A stretch of DNA of 64,000 bases from Methanoregula sp. UBA154. GTDB lineage: Archaea > Halobacteriota > Methanomicrobia > Methanomicrobiales > Methanospirillaceae. The DNA lies in the NCBI GenBank assembly GCA_002502245.1, contig DAPW01000018.1:44474-108473 (forward strand), written 5' to 3'. The stretch's first letter is position 1. Every line of letters starts with the position of its first letter. A program made the position numbers and the translations under genes. Shown here in pieces: positions 13,675-22,759 of this stretch. The notes beneath the pieces are model-generated. The model saw nothing but the letters and a program-made list of their open reading frames with translations, searched no databases and was not told the DNA's origin.

Positions 13675-14033
13675 CACATAGCCTCTCCGATCTTTTGCGC
13701 AACAGCGAGCATCTTTGCATGGACTTTGGGTGAATCCGCATTATCGCTTATGATGGTTGCAATAAGAAAATTTTCTCCGGCTCCCATGATAATGATAGAG
13801 GTGTCCTCCGCCCGGATCGTGACCGACTGAATGGACCTGCTCCTCGTGATGCTCCCCACCGATTCGGCGGAGGCAAGGATCGTGGCGGAAAGGGCGCCAA
13901 ACCACGGCTCATTCAGTTCGCGGTCAAAATATTTGCCGGAAATTATTCCGTCCCGGGACACAAGGGCACATGCTGCAACCCCGTCAATGGAACGAATGTT
14001 GTCAATAAACGTGGATATTTTTTCCTTGAACAT
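13674..14033 (-). CDS. Roadblock/LC7 domain protein (MglB-like)
   Basis: 119 residues from the ATG at 14033, which follows GGAG by six bases. It fits the roadblock/LC7 fold: IDNIRSIDGVAACALVSRDGII at the N-terminus, then a five-stranded core ending KIGEAM. Such proteins act as dimeric regulators of small Ras-like GTPases (MglB in bacteria) or as dynein-light-chain-like scaffolds. No GTPase gene is adjacent. It is translationally coupled to the receiver protein and divergent from a MinD ATPase. The 320-bp gap to minD holds the divergent promoters. Confidence 0.8.
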   Translation of the reverse strand: MFKEKISTFIDNIRSIDGVAACALVSRDGIISGKYFDRELNEPWFGALSATILASAESVGSITRSRSIQSVTIRAEDTSIIIMGAGENFLIATIISDNADSPKVHAKMLAVAQKIGEAM

Positions 14034-14356
14034 GGCCGGCTCCTGATTTACTACCCTGTATTTCATAATATCTGATAGAAGCATATATACATATTGTTTT
14101 CATTTTTCGCAGAAAATGCAGGTTCCGCGTAAAGCATGGCACCATTGTGGACCGAGTGGCCGGTTCCCGACCCTGCAGACTGCCCGGGTTACTGACCGCC
14201 GCCTCCTGAGTGATTCTGCCGCGCATATACAGGCACTGTGCGGATCTGCCGCCCCGGTTTCACAACCAGTACCGGAAAATGTGCTCCCCTTTTTTTGCAG
14301 CGCCTTCAATAATCAATATATACCTTTCTTCCCAACAGATGGAAATAGGAGTTCTG

Positions 14357-15136
14357 ATGTTCCAGGCATTTACAATCACTTCAGGAAAAGGCGGTGTGGG
14401 AAAGACCACCCTCACGGTCAACCTTGGGATATCACTTGCCCTTCTCAACCGTGAAACCTGCATTCTCGATGCCGATATCGGCATGGCCAACATGGCCCTT
14501 ATCCTTGGTATGGATGAAGTCCCGGTAACGCTCCACGAGGTGCTTGCCGGAAAAGCGGATATCGAGGACGCGGTGTATGAAGGGCCGGCAGGTGTGAAAG
14601 TCGTACCCAGCGGGATCTCGCTGCAGGGTTTCCAGCAGGCCGATCCCGATAAGCTCCGGGACGTGATGCATAAGCTCGTGGACCAGTGTGAGTTCCTCTT
14701 AATAGATGCACCAAGCGGGATCTCGAAGGAAGGTGTTGTCCCGCTCTCGGTTGCAGACCAGGTCATCCTTGTCGTAAACCCGGAACTTGCCTCGATGGCC
14801 GATGCCCTGAAGACCAAGATCCTCTGCGAAGTGATGGGTGGGAACGTGTATGGAGCCATCCTGAACCGGGCGGGGCAGGAGCATACCGAGCTCCGCTCAC
14901 AGAGCGTAGAGGACGTGCTTGGTGTCAGGGTGATCGACGTCGTGCCGGAGGATGCCAGTGTCCGGAGGGCTGCTGCCTACAAGACGCCCTGCGTGCTCAA
15001 ATATCCGAACACCGACGCGTCACGGGCCTTCAGGCGGATCGCTGCCCAGATGTCAGGTGTGGAATATAAGGAGGAAACCGGCGATCCGGGGCAGGAAGGT
15101 TTTGTTGACCGGCTTGCCCGCGCAGTATTCCGATGA
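14357..15136 (+). CDS. minD: MinD/ParA family ATPase
   Basis: 259 residues from the ATG at 14357, five bases after AGGAG. It has the deviant Walker A motif SGKGGVGKTT (about 8-17), switch I-like DADIGMANM (about 37-45) and the Walker B region LLIDAPSGIS (about 117-126). It belongs to the archaeal MinD branch, membrane-cycling ATPases that position cellular structures; in Haloferax, MinD paralogues place archaella and chemosensory arrays. The C-terminus ends DRLARAVFR and may form a membrane-targeting helix. It is probably co-transcribed with the small membrane protein that follows. Confidence 0.92.
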   Translation: MFQAFTITSGKGGVGKTTLTVNLGISLALLNRETCILDADIGMANMALILGMDEVPVTLHEVLAGKADIEDAVYEGPAGVKVVPSGISLQGFQQADPDKLRDVMHKLVDQCEFLLIDAPSGISKEGVVPLSVADQVILVVNPELASMADALKTKILCEVMGGNVYGAILNRAGQEHTELRSQSVEDVLGVRVIDVVPEDASVRRAAAYKTPCVLKYPNTDASRAFRRIAAQMSGVEYKEETGDPGQEGFVDRLARAVFR

Positions 15137-15155
15137 TACCATAACCGGGGGAATC

Positions 15156-15353
15156 GTGGCATACGAAGGATATATGCTGGTATTGTTTGGTGCTGTTATC
15201 GTAGTCCAGCAGTTCATCATCTACCTGATGTACGTGCGGATCCGGCAGCTGCTTGAAGAGGTGGATTCCATCGAAGGTAAGATCAGGATCACGGATACGG
15301 AACTTGAGAACCTCATAGCACGGGTCGAGGAGTTCAAACGCGGCAACCTCTGA
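15156..15353 (+). CDS. Small membrane-anchored coiled-coil protein
   Basis: 65 residues if translation starts at the GTG at 15156, which has a GGGGG site just upstream; an ATG at 15174 would shorten it by six residues. A membrane helix (LVLFGAVIVVQQFIIYLMYV) is followed by a Glu/Lys heptad region (LLEEVDSIEGKI...IARVEEFKRG) predicted to form a coiled coil. It lies 20 bases after minD, so it could be a membrane partner of that ATPase. That link is inference from position and size. Confidence 0.7.
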   Translation: MAYEGYMLVLFGAVIVVQQFIIYLMYVRIRQLLEEVDSIEGKIRITDTELENLIARVEEFKRGNL

Positions 15354-15631
15354 TCCGTTCCAGGGGAAATGATCCTCTCTGCCGGATCAGGAGTGCTGGG
15401 CTTTAGCAGTACCTCATCCGTTGCAGGCGCTGTGGCGCACCCGGCACCGGGACCGGTCCGCGTGCTGTTTTCCCGACACGTTCACAAAATGTTGTAAAAA
15501 TCACAGGTACTTTTTTCATCCGGATATTCCTCCCGGGAATTTTTCGAAGATTTCGTTGAAAGAACAACGAAATTTCCGGGACCGTATTGACATGTCCACA
15601 TTTTTGATTTCGCGTATCGCGTACAACAAGA

Positions 15632-15641
15632 TACATAAATG
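15632..15641 (+). promoter_or_regulatory. Probable box A of tRNA-Pro
   Basis: TACATAAATG lies 24-33 bases before the tRNA 5' end. The rest of the 15354-15664 gap is AT-rich with no gene. Confidence 0.4.
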
Positions 15642-15664
15642 ATATGATCCAATAGTAGGAGGAC

Positions 15665-15738
15665 GGGGCCATAGGGTAGCCTGGCCATCCTAGGAGACTG
15701 GGGGTCTTCTGACCTGAGTTCAAATCTCAGTGGCCCCA
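15665..15738 (+). tRNA. tRNA-Pro (anticodon GGG)
   Basis: The acceptor GGGGCCA pairs with TGGCCCC, the anticodon stem GGAGA/TCTTC encloses loop CTGGGGG (anticodon GGG), and the T-arm is CTGAG-TTCAAAT-CTCAG. The discriminator is A. No intron is present. Confidence 0.95.
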
Positions 15739-15773
15739 TTGTTTGTTTTTGTTTTTACGTCCGACCTGCAGAG

Positions 15774-16634
15774 ATGAGCATGAAACTGACAGATACCTGC
15801 ATCGATTGCCTGCTGTCGCGGGTGGCGTTTGAATGCCAGCTGGTCTCTGCCGACAAGGCCTGCACGGACAGGACCATTGCCGCCTGCAGCGAGATGCTCG
15901 GGTCGATGAGAGACTCCCCCCTCTTCCATCCCCAGATTGCCAGCGCCGTCCACCGCAAAGCCTGCGGGATGATCGGGGATCCGGATCCGTTCCGGGAACT
16001 GAAAAAAGCAGGAAACGACCAGGCAATGCGCGTCTGCCGGGAGGTGCGGGGACGGCTCATATCGTTCCATGACCTCGTGCTTGCGGGTATCATCGGCAAC
16101 ACCTTCGATTACGCGGTGAAAGACCACGATGTGACCGGAGATTTTTCCCGGTTTTTTTGCGAGGAGTTCAGCAAGGGGCTTGACGTGGACGACACTACCC
16201 GTATTCTCGAGCTCTCAAAGCGGGTCGTATACCTCACAGACAACTGCGGGGAGATCGTCTTCGACCGGCTGATCGTCGGTTTCCTGAAAGCCCGCGGCGC
16301 CCATGTCACGGTTGCGGTACGCGACGCACCGATCCTCAATGACGCGACCATGGAGGATGCGCTTGCACTCGGGTTTGACAAGGTTGCCGACCGCCTGACC
16401 ACGACCTGCGGGGGTGCGGAAATCGGGCTTGACATGGCCAAGATGCCCGCGGAACTGGCAACGGCGATAGCGGAATGCACCATCATCATCTCGAAAGGGA
16501 TGGCCAATTACGAATCGCTGAGCATGTACGAGAACCTGCCGCCGGTCGCCTACCTGATGTGCGTCAAGTGTGAGATGATTGCCGGTGACACGGGTATCGC
16601 GAGAGGTTCGAAGATCGCGATGCTGCAGGAGTAG
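15774..16634 (+). CDS. DUF89 family protein (metal-dependent damage-control phosphatase fold)
   Basis: 286 residues. It matches the archaeal ARMT1-like DUF89 family: an N-terminal CIDCLLSR Cys pair, the metal/phosphate motif YLTDNCGEIVFDRL (about 155-168) and ISKGMANYESL (about 241-251). Family members remove phosphate from damaged or overproduced phospho-metabolites with Co or Ni/Mn; archaeal versions are linked to the phosphopantetheine pathway or remain unassigned. The start is uncertain between two ATGs six bases apart. The gene sits alone, 35 bp after tRNA-Pro. Confidence 0.88.
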   Translation: MSMKLTDTCIDCLLSRVAFECQLVSADKACTDRTIAACSEMLGSMRDSPLFHPQIASAVHRKACGMIGDPDPFRELKKAGNDQAMRVCREVRGRLISFHDLVLAGIIGNTFDYAVKDHDVTGDFSRFFCEEFSKGLDVDDTTRILELSKRVVYLTDNCGEIVFDRLIVGFLKARGAHVTVAVRDAPILNDATMEDALALGFDKVADRLTTTCGGAEIGLDMAKMPAELATAIAECTIIISKGMANYESLSMYENLPPVAYLMCVKCEMIAGDTGIARGSKIAMLQE

Positions 16635-16850
16635 CACGGCAAACCTCCGGCTTTTTTGAAAACTTCGTTTTCGCCCGGTTTTCTGCGGGCTTGGGCGGGG
16701 ACAGTTTCGGTGCCCGGGAATGCCTCTGTACCATATGGTACTGAATCACATTCTAAAGAACCTGCCCCCCGAAGGAGCATGCAACAGCGGCGGGGGAGAG
16801 AGCAGAGCCCCGGGGGAACATTGATTTTTTATCCTTTGTTGGAATCATTC

Positions 16851-16943
16851 AGATACCTGACGCTCCCGGGACTTCGCCCCGCCGCTGGGGCACCCCGGTT
16901 GCGATAGTGCTGTAGTACCTGTTTTTTTACTAAAAAAACCCTG
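16851..16943 (+). repeat. Partial R2 intergenic repeat
   Basis: Carries the block CCTGACGCTCCCGGGACTTC, the hairpin TTCGCCCCGCCGCTGGGGC and TTGCGATAGTGCTGTAGTAC, ending at a poly-T/poly-A stem. The right half of the element is absent. It ends 46 bp before the nfeD start. The remaining 16635-16850 gap has no recognised feature. Confidence 0.65.
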
Positions 16944-16989
16944 TCCGTTACCATAGAATTTTAAGAGTGCACACAAAGAACAATTGACT

Positions 16990-17451
16990 ATGGTTCTTCC
17001 GGATATGGGAATATCCTTTGGATGGCTGCTGATCATTGGCGGTGCCCTCATATTACTCGTGGAGGTGTACAGCCCCGGTTTCTTTGCAACCGTACCAGCT
17101 ACGGTGCTGATCATTCTCGGCATCCTCCAGCTCGCGGGGGTGGATATCTCCAACCCGTGGATGGGAGGCATCATCGGGATTGTGGCAGCCATCTGTGCTG
17201 CCGCCTTCACGGTCTGGATGTACGGGAAGGTTACCACGAATGAGAGCCCGACGACCATCAGCCGCGATTCCCTCGTGGGAATGGTGGGGCAGGTGAAGAT
17301 TCCGGTGAATGGCGCCACGATCTCCGGTAAGGTCGTTCTCGGCTCAACCGAATGGAGCGCCCGGTCAACCGGCAACACCATTGCTGCGGGAAAAAAAGTG
17401 AAGGTTGTCAGTTCGGAAGGAGTCCATATCGTTGTTGAGGAGGTAGTATAA
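16990..17451 (+). CDS. NfeD-like membrane protein with C-terminal OB domain
   Basis: 153 residues from the ATG at 16990. Three membrane segments fill about residues 8-75 (FGWLLIIGGALILLVEVYSPG with the typical E...PG motif). A soluble OB-fold domain follows (about 95-153, LVGMVGQVKIPVN...KVKVVSSEGVHIVVEEV). NfeD proteins pair with SPFH proteins in membrane microdomains. The next gene, 1 bp away, is the SPFH partner. No ClpP-like protease domain is present, so this is the short form. Confidence 0.93.
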   Translation: MVLPDMGISFGWLLIIGGALILLVEVYSPGFFATVPATVLIILGILQLAGVDISNPWMGGIIGIVAAICAAAFTVWMYGKVTTNESPTTISRDSLVGMVGQVKIPVNGATISGKVVLGSTEWSARSTGNTIAAGKKVKVVSSEGVHIVVEEVV

Positions 17452-17452
17452 C

Positions 17453-18547
17453 ATGGCACTTATCGATAACCTGATCATTGTTTTCCTGATCTTTATCATC
17501 GTCGCAATTTTTTCAAGAGGCGTGGTCATCATCCAGCCGTACGAACAGGGGCTCCAGATCCGTCTCGGGCAGTATGTCCGGCGGCTGAACCCCGGTTTCC
17601 GCTGGATCATCCCGTTCATCTCCGAGGTGATCAAGCTCGACCTGCGTACCCAGGTGATGGACGTTCCGAGCCAGGAAGTGATCACCAAGGACAATTCGCC
17701 GACAAATGTCGATGCTATCGTATATATCCGGGTGATCGACCCTGAGAAGGCCTTCTTCGAGGTCTCTAATTACCGTATTGCAACCATTGCCCTTGCCCAG
17801 ACGAGCCTCCGTGGCATCATCGGAGATATGGAGCTTGATGAAGTGCTTTATAACCGGGACGTCATCAATACCAAGCTCCGCGACATCCTTGACCGCGAGA
17901 CCGACCAGTGGGGTGTCAAGGTCGAGCGGGTCGAGATCAAGGAGGTAGACCCGGTCGAGGCGGTCAAGAGCGCGATGACCGAGCAGACCGCTGCCGAGCG
18001 TGCCCGCCGAGCCGCAATCCTCAGGGCAGACGGAGAAAAACGCTCCGCAATCCTGAAAGCCGAAGGTCTCCGGCAGAGCATGATCCTTGAGGCAGAAGGC
18101 GAGCGGCAGAGCAAGGTACTCCGGGCAGAAGGGGAACGACTTTCCCGCATTCTGCAGGCCCAGGGTGAGGCACAGGGACTCCGGATTCTCTCCGTAGGAG
18201 CTGCACCGCTTGACAGAAAGGCGATCACCGTGCTCTCGCTGGATGCCCTTAAGACCATGGCAAACGGGCAGGCGACAAAGATCATCTTCCCGTTCGAGAT
18301 CTCTGAGTTGATCCGCCAGGGTGCAAAGTTCCTCGGTGCAAAGGATGAGACCGCTGAGGAAGTAGCGGGGCGGCCGGTCATGGATGACAGCATTCTCGGT
18401 GTTATCCCGAAGCCTGAGACCGTCGATGCGATCCTCAAGGAGATCCAGGACGCTGTCCCGAAAGTCACGGAAGACGAACTCAGGGACACCAGCAAACGAA
18501 GACTGCCAGTGGATTCGGACAGGGGAAAAGAAACCCGGGAGTCCTAG
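17453..18547 (+). CDS. SPFH/stomatin-like membrane protein (slipin)
   Basis: 364 residues. An N-terminal membrane helix (about 6-27) is followed by the SPFH/band-7 domain (about 28-190, PYEQGLQIRLGQYVRRLNPG) and a long Ala/Glu/Arg-rich coiled coil with imperfect repeats of EAEGERQS type (about 195-245). A C-terminal oligomerisation region and a charged tail follow. Stomatins form ring-like assemblies that organise the membrane and regulate proteases or channels. It forms an operon with nfeD, the common prokaryotic pairing. Confidence 0.94.
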   Translation: MALIDNLIIVFLIFIIVAIFSRGVVIIQPYEQGLQIRLGQYVRRLNPGFRWIIPFISEVIKLDLRTQVMDVPSQEVITKDNSPTNVDAIVYIRVIDPEKAFFEVSNYRIATIALAQTSLRGIIGDMELDEVLYNRDVINTKLRDILDRETDQWGVKVERVEIKEVDPVEAVKSAMTEQTAAERARRAAILRADGEKRSAILKAEGLRQSMILEAEGERQSKVLRAEGERLSRILQAQGEAQGLRILSVGAAPLDRKAITVLSLDALKTMANGQATKIIFPFEISELIRQGAKFLGAKDETAEEVAGRPVMDDSILGVIPKPETVDAILKEIQDAVPKVTEDELRDTSKRRLPVDSDRGKETRES

Positions 18548-18580
18548 GGGACCGCTTTTTCAAAGAGCCGGGGTTCCCCA

Positions 18581-18589
18581 TTTTTTTTT
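18581..18589 (+). terminator. T9 terminator after the SPFH gene
   Basis: A run of nine T's lies 34 bp after the stop, downstream of a GC-rich segment. It is a typical archaeal termination tract. Confidence 0.5.
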
Positions 18590-18595
18590 GGTAAC

Positions 18596-18890
18596 GTGTT
18601 ATTTTATCCTTAAGTCCAAGAAGGATTTACGAGGTAAAAACAAGAAAATTTGCCTTCACAACATGGAAGGCGGAAAAGTGCACTGCCAATGATCGAAAAA
18701 CGCCGACACTCCAGGGGCTTCGCCCCACCGCTTTTGGAGCCCCGTTTGCGATAGTGCTGTTGTACCTAAACCGTGACTTTTTAGTAATACAGATGAATCG
18801 CATGCGTCATGAGCCCCCCGATGGGGGCAGGGCTGGCGCAAGGGGACTATGGTTAGAGCTAGAAGTCAGGGGCTAAGTTGATACTTTACC
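18596..18890 (+). repeat. Intergenic repeat, variant with different ends (type G)
   Basis: Shares the central R2 hairpins (GGGGCTTCGCCCC; GCGATAGTGCTGTTGTACC; GGGGGCAGGGCTGGCGCAAG) with the MITE-like family. Its left side (GTGTTATTTTA through TTTACGAGG) and right side (GGTTAGAGCTAGAAGTC through ACTTTACCC) are different and are shared with 32545-32745 (left part) and 47296-47538 (right part). Its ends are only weakly inverted. From 18891 to 19360 I see no gene, only GC-rich sequence with short open frames. Confidence 0.65.
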
Positions 18891-19360
18891 CTTTTTTTGC
18901 GAGATTGCAGAGAAGAGAGCCGGGCATTCTCCTCGTTCTGGAACGAAAAGGACCAGTGCCGCTTTGACCGGATCGATCCGGTTGATCCCTCCATCCACCC
19001 CACCCGGTTGTTGCCTTGCACACGGCCCTGTGCCGCCGGACCTGGCCCCTGCAGCCCTGTCTACGTTCATCTGCAATTACCTGACCCCGTGCGGTCTCCG
19101 GTCCTTTCCCCGCACGATCCATGGTACCGGGGATGGTTCAACAGTGACGAGGACTACTACACCATGCGCGCCTGGCCATGGCTGACCGGGATGTATGTCG
19201 ATCCCACACGAAGGAAGGGCCGGTTACATCTCCGGAGTCTTTGATGGTGATGCGCGGTATACCCCTCGCGGGTGCAGAGCGCAGGCATGGGGCGTTGCTG
19301 AGGTAGCCCGCGCCTGCCGGATGGTTTTTTGAGTACGTGCAGCCAAGATCGGGTGAGAGC

Positions 19361-20374
19361 ATGTACTACCCGAACTTCAAGGACACCATCGCGGCCTCGC
19401 CCTACATCTTCACCATCGGGGTCGCAGGCGACAGCGGGTCGGGAAAGACCACATTTACCCAGGGCATCCGGGATATTTTCGGAAGCGACCTTGTCTCCAC
19501 CATCACGCTCGATGATTATCATCGTCTGGACCGCGAAGGGCGCAACCGGGAAGGGCTGACCGCCCTCAACCCGGCAGCGAACCGGATCGGCCTCCTTGAA
19601 CAGCACCTGATCATGCTCCGGCGTGGGGTGCCGATCGAGAAGCCGGTCTATAACCACACAACGGGGGTATTCGACCCGCCGGTCATTTTCTGCCCGAAAA
19701 AGATTCTTATCCTCGAGGGGCTGCATACCCTTTTCACCCCGACACTGCGCAGATACCTCGATTTCACGCTCTTTGTCGACCCCGACCGCGAGGTCAAGTA
19801 CGACTGGAAGCTCCGCCGGGATATTGCAAAACGGGGGTACTCTGAGGAGGCAGTGCAGAAGGAGATTGCGGAGCGCGAACCGGAATACGAGCGGTATATC
19901 GCACCCCAGAGGGAGTATGCCGACGCCGTAATCGGGATCCGGTATTCGGAATACGGGAAGGGGCTCGGAAAAGACCGCAATGTCTACTGCGTCACGCTCT
20001 CCCAGCACCGCATGAAGCATACGATAGAGAACATCGACCTGTCGCTCGACCTGTACTCCATCCTCTCCCTCTCGGAAAGGAACTTTGCCCTCAAGTTCCA
20101 CACCAGCGACCACGAAGGAGGGGAGCGGCTGGGGGAGCTGATTATTGATGGCGAACTGAGCGCACACGTGGTAAACAAACTGGAACGAAGCATCGAGGAG
20201 CAGACCCGCGTCCGCCCCATCTCGATCTTCCGGCACCGGCAATATGTCACCGCTGGTGATCTCGCCCGGCTCATCCTCTGCTGGCGGATCATTCACCGCC
20301 GTATCTTCATGGAGCAGGCAGGATATACTATCAGGTCGTCTTCGTTGTGCTCCGGTGGCGGGGGCAAAGCCTGA
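19361..20374 (+). CDS. prk: Phosphoribulokinase (archaeal type)
   Basis: 337 residues from the ATG at 19361, preceded by GGTGA. It catalyses ATP-dependent phosphorylation of ribulose 5-phosphate to ribulose 1,5-bisphosphate. The P-loop GDSGSGKTT lies at about 23-31, with the catalytic/Walker B-type Asp region TLDDYHRLDREGRN (about 48-61) and ILILEGLHTLF (about 111-121). Archaeal PRK is experimentally known from Methanospirillum, where with RuBisCO it forms a reductive hexulose-phosphate route. A 6-phospho-3-hexuloisomerase at 30781 fits that route. RuBisCO is not in the window. Confidence 0.93.
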   Translation: MYYPNFKDTIAASPYIFTIGVAGDSGSGKTTFTQGIRDIFGSDLVSTITLDDYHRLDREGRNREGLTALNPAANRIGLLEQHLIMLRRGVPIEKPVYNHTTGVFDPPVIFCPKKILILEGLHTLFTPTLRRYLDFTLFVDPDREVKYDWKLRRDIAKRGYSEEAVQKEIAEREPEYERYIAPQREYADAVIGIRYSEYGKGLGKDRNVYCVTLSQHRMKHTIENIDLSLDLYSILSLSERNFALKFHTSDHEGGERLGELIIDGELSAHVVNKLERSIEEQTRVRPISIFRHRQYVTAGDLARLILCWRIIHRRIFMEQAGYTIRSSSLCSGGGGKA

Positions 20375-20671
20375 ATGACCTGTCAGAACCTCCATTTTTC
20401 GATGTTTTTTTAAGGGAATCAGGTGTGAGGTGATGACGTCTGCCCGAAATCCACCGGGATTATCCCCCAAAGAACGCCTGCGGTGGATCAAAAATCCCAA
20501 AAAAATACTGAAAAATATCCCTTGACCCGCCATGCCCCGGAGAAGCCCGGATGAGGGGAGCCCCCAAGGGCGTTTGTAGGTTTTCTTGTTCCCGAAGTAA
20601 ATACGGTGGCTCATGCCCGTTCATCCGGACCATTTTTCATGAACAGGAGAAACCGCTGGGTCTGAACAGGT

Positions 20672-21982
20672 TCAGGCTTTTAACGCGTTCAGCACGAGCG
20701 GCAGCACCACGACAGCGATGAGGACCGCGAGCATGACGTAACTGACGGCGTTGGAAATATAGGAGGAATATTTGAGCAGGCCCCTGCGGTCCATGAGACG
20801 GTCAACCCCCGCCCGGAGGATGTACCCCCCGTCCAGCGGCACCAGCGGCAGGGCATTGAATGTCCCGACCACGAGGTTGAACCACCCGCACCAGAACAGG
20901 AGCTGGATCACGGTCCAGTACTGGGGGAAGGGGACCTGCCACATGACGGCTTCGGCACTGTCGATGGTCAGGAGGCTGAACTGGCTCCATGAGACCGGAT
21001 CCATAATGGTATAGATCGGGATGGCAAGCAGGATGACAAGGCCGATCGGTTCCGAGAAGAGCCGGAACTGCTCTTTCACCAGCGGCGCATTATAATATGT
21101 CACACCCATGAAACCGCTGGTGCGGTCGCTCGTCCCTTCCGGCCATGCCCGGAGTTTCAGGGTATGCACCGAAGCGATCCCCTTGTTCTCGACCAGGAGC
21201 GTGATGGAATCACCGGGCTTTGTGGCATTGAGCAGGGCCGCGACCTCGTCCCTGCTGGAAACGGCAATGCCGTTGACTTCTTTTATGATCGAGTTCGGGA
21301 GGATACCGGCCTCTTGCGCGGGAGAATCGACATAGACCCCGTGGATCAGGGGTGTCGAAACCGGCACGGCAAACCCGAGCAGGAAAACAACCAGGGCAAA
21401 ACAGGCAAGTCCGAGCAGGATGTTGTTGGTGATGCCTGCACCAAACATCCGCATCTTTGCAAGGCCTTTGGTCTTCTCCTGGTCTTCCTCATCAGGTTCA
21501 ACAAACGCCCCGATAGGGATGACTGCCAGGAGGATCCCCATGGACTTGACCCGGATCCCCTCAACCCGGCACAGGATGGCATGGCCGAACTCATGTACCA
21601 CCATGGTGGCGAGAAGGCCAAACCAGACGGCAACAGTGAAGGGGATAAAATCGTTCACGCCCGGTATTGCCAGTACGTTCTTGAGCTCGTTTGCCACGGT
21701 CAGGGGCGGCTGCTGGACGACGATATGCTGGATGGAGAAAAACAGCATGATGGTCATGAGGGCCGAGACGATCACGACCATGGCAACACCAATCGTGCCA
21801 TACAGACGGAGCGGGGTGCTGAAGCGTATGGAACGATCAAAAAAACCGACCTTTTCAGTCTTTATGGCCATGAACGGGCCATAGAATGTGATATGGTCCG
21901 GCCAGAGTTTGTAGGTATAGACATAGTATGCGACCAGCGCGTACAGGGTCACCAGAATTACAATCGGGAGGAGCCAATCCAT
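20672..21982 (-). CDS. Site-2 protease family (M50) intramembrane metalloprotease
   Basis: 436 residues from the ATG at 21982. Zinc motif HEFGH lies at about 130-134 in a membrane segment, and the second metal motif LVPLDGGYILRAG is near residue 385. A PDZ domain lies between them (about 220-290, YVDSPAQEAGILPNSIIKEVNG). At least six hydrophobic segments are visible. S2P enzymes cleave transmembrane helices of anti-regulators or process membrane proteins. The substrate is unknown. The neighbour rnhB lies about 80 bp upstream on the same strand. Confidence 0.93.
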   Translation of the reverse strand: MDWLLPIVILVTLYALVAYYVYTYKLWPDHITFYGPFMAIKTEKVGFFDRSIRFSTPLRLYGTIGVAMVVIVSALMTIMLFFSIQHIVVQQPPLTVANELKNVLAIPGVNDFIPFTVAVWFGLLATMVVHEFGHAILCRVEGIRVKSMGILLAVIPIGAFVEPDEEDQEKTKGLAKMRMFGAGITNNILLGLACFALVVFLLGFAVPVSTPLIHGVYVDSPAQEAGILPNSIIKEVNGIAVSSRDEVAALLNATKPGDSITLLVENKGIASVHTLKLRAWPEGTSDRTSGFMGVTYYNAPLVKEQFRLFSEPIGLVILLAIPIYTIMDPVSWSQFSLLTIDSAEAVMWQVPFPQYWTVIQLLFWCGWFNLVVGTFNALPLVPLDGGYILRAGVDRLMDRRGLLKYSSYISNAVSYVMLAVLIAVVVLPLVLNALKA

Positions 21983-22065
21983 CACATATTATGGCAGCCC
22001 GGGAATGATAAAACCATGGAACAATACACACCCGGCTCCGGTCTTTCGTCGGGGAATAGCGGGGA

Positions 22066-22725
22066 TCAGAAATCCAGCAGGGTGCGCTGGTTCTTCTGTG
22101 CAAGGAGGGCCCCGACCGTCTTCCAGCTCCTGCGGGCTATGGGGGGCGGTGACGGGTGCTCCCGGATATAACCGGTGAGCCACTGGATCGTGAGCGGGTC
22201 TGAGGGATACCCGCTCCCGATCTCACCGAATTCTTTTCCCAGTTTTGCAATCGCCCGGTCGCGGATAACCTTGGCCACGATACTTGCGGCTGAAACCACG
22301 ATAAATTTCTCATCGGCATGGTGCTCAGAGACGATCTCGCATTCTGAAAAGAGGTGTGCCTTTACCATCTCGGCATACCGCAGACAGTTGACATCGCAGG
22401 CATCGACATACGCACGGGTAGGGGAGAGCTTCGTGATCACCTGCGCATGGGCCCGGGCAACGCAGGCGTTCATGGTCATCTCGTTGCGGATAACATCGAT
22501 CTCCTGCGCGTCAATGGTCACGGTTGCGATTTTGCACCGTTTGCGGATCTGCGTATACAACCGTTCGCGTTCCTTTGGTGCGAGCAGTTTTGAGTCTCTG
22601 ACCCCGAGGTCTGATAACCGTTCCTCAGAGGAAACACCAATTCCTGCCACCACCATGGGGCCGAGCACCGAACCTTTGCCAGCCTCGTCAACGCCACAAA
22701 TCACTCTGGAATGGTTGATGCGCAA
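22066..22725 (-). CDS. rnhB: Ribonuclease HII
   Basis: 219 residues, normal for archaeal RNase HII. The catalytic Asp-Glu pair is in CGVDEAGKG (about 10-18), further acidic residues are in RDSKLL (about 43-48) and YVDACD (about 105-110), and SAASIVAKVIRD (about 130-141) is the conserved C-terminal core. It cuts RNA in RNA-DNA hybrids at ribonucleotides and removes misincorporated ribonucleotides. The gene is divergent from trkA with a 34-bp gap that must hold both promoters. Confidence 0.96.
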   Translation of the reverse strand: MRINHSRVICGVDEAGKGSVLGPMVVAGIGVSSEERLSDLGVRDSKLLAPKERERLYTQIRKRCKIATVTIDAQEIDVIRNEMTMNACVARAHAQVITKLSPTRAYVDACDVNCLRYAEMVKAHLFSECEIVSEHHADEKFIVVSAASIVAKVIRDRAIAKLGKEFGEIGSGYPSDPLTIQWLTGYIREHPSPPPIARRSWKTVGALLAQKNQRTLLDF

Positions 22726-22759
22726 ATTATTTCAATGCCGGTGGTGGTAACCGGTACTC

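Noticed and set aside
18897..19340. A possible pseudogene (short frame containing HDPWYRGWFNSDEDYY) between a repeat and prk
   Set aside because: No family is recognised, frames break quickly on both sides, and no ribosome site is present; I treat it as non-coding.
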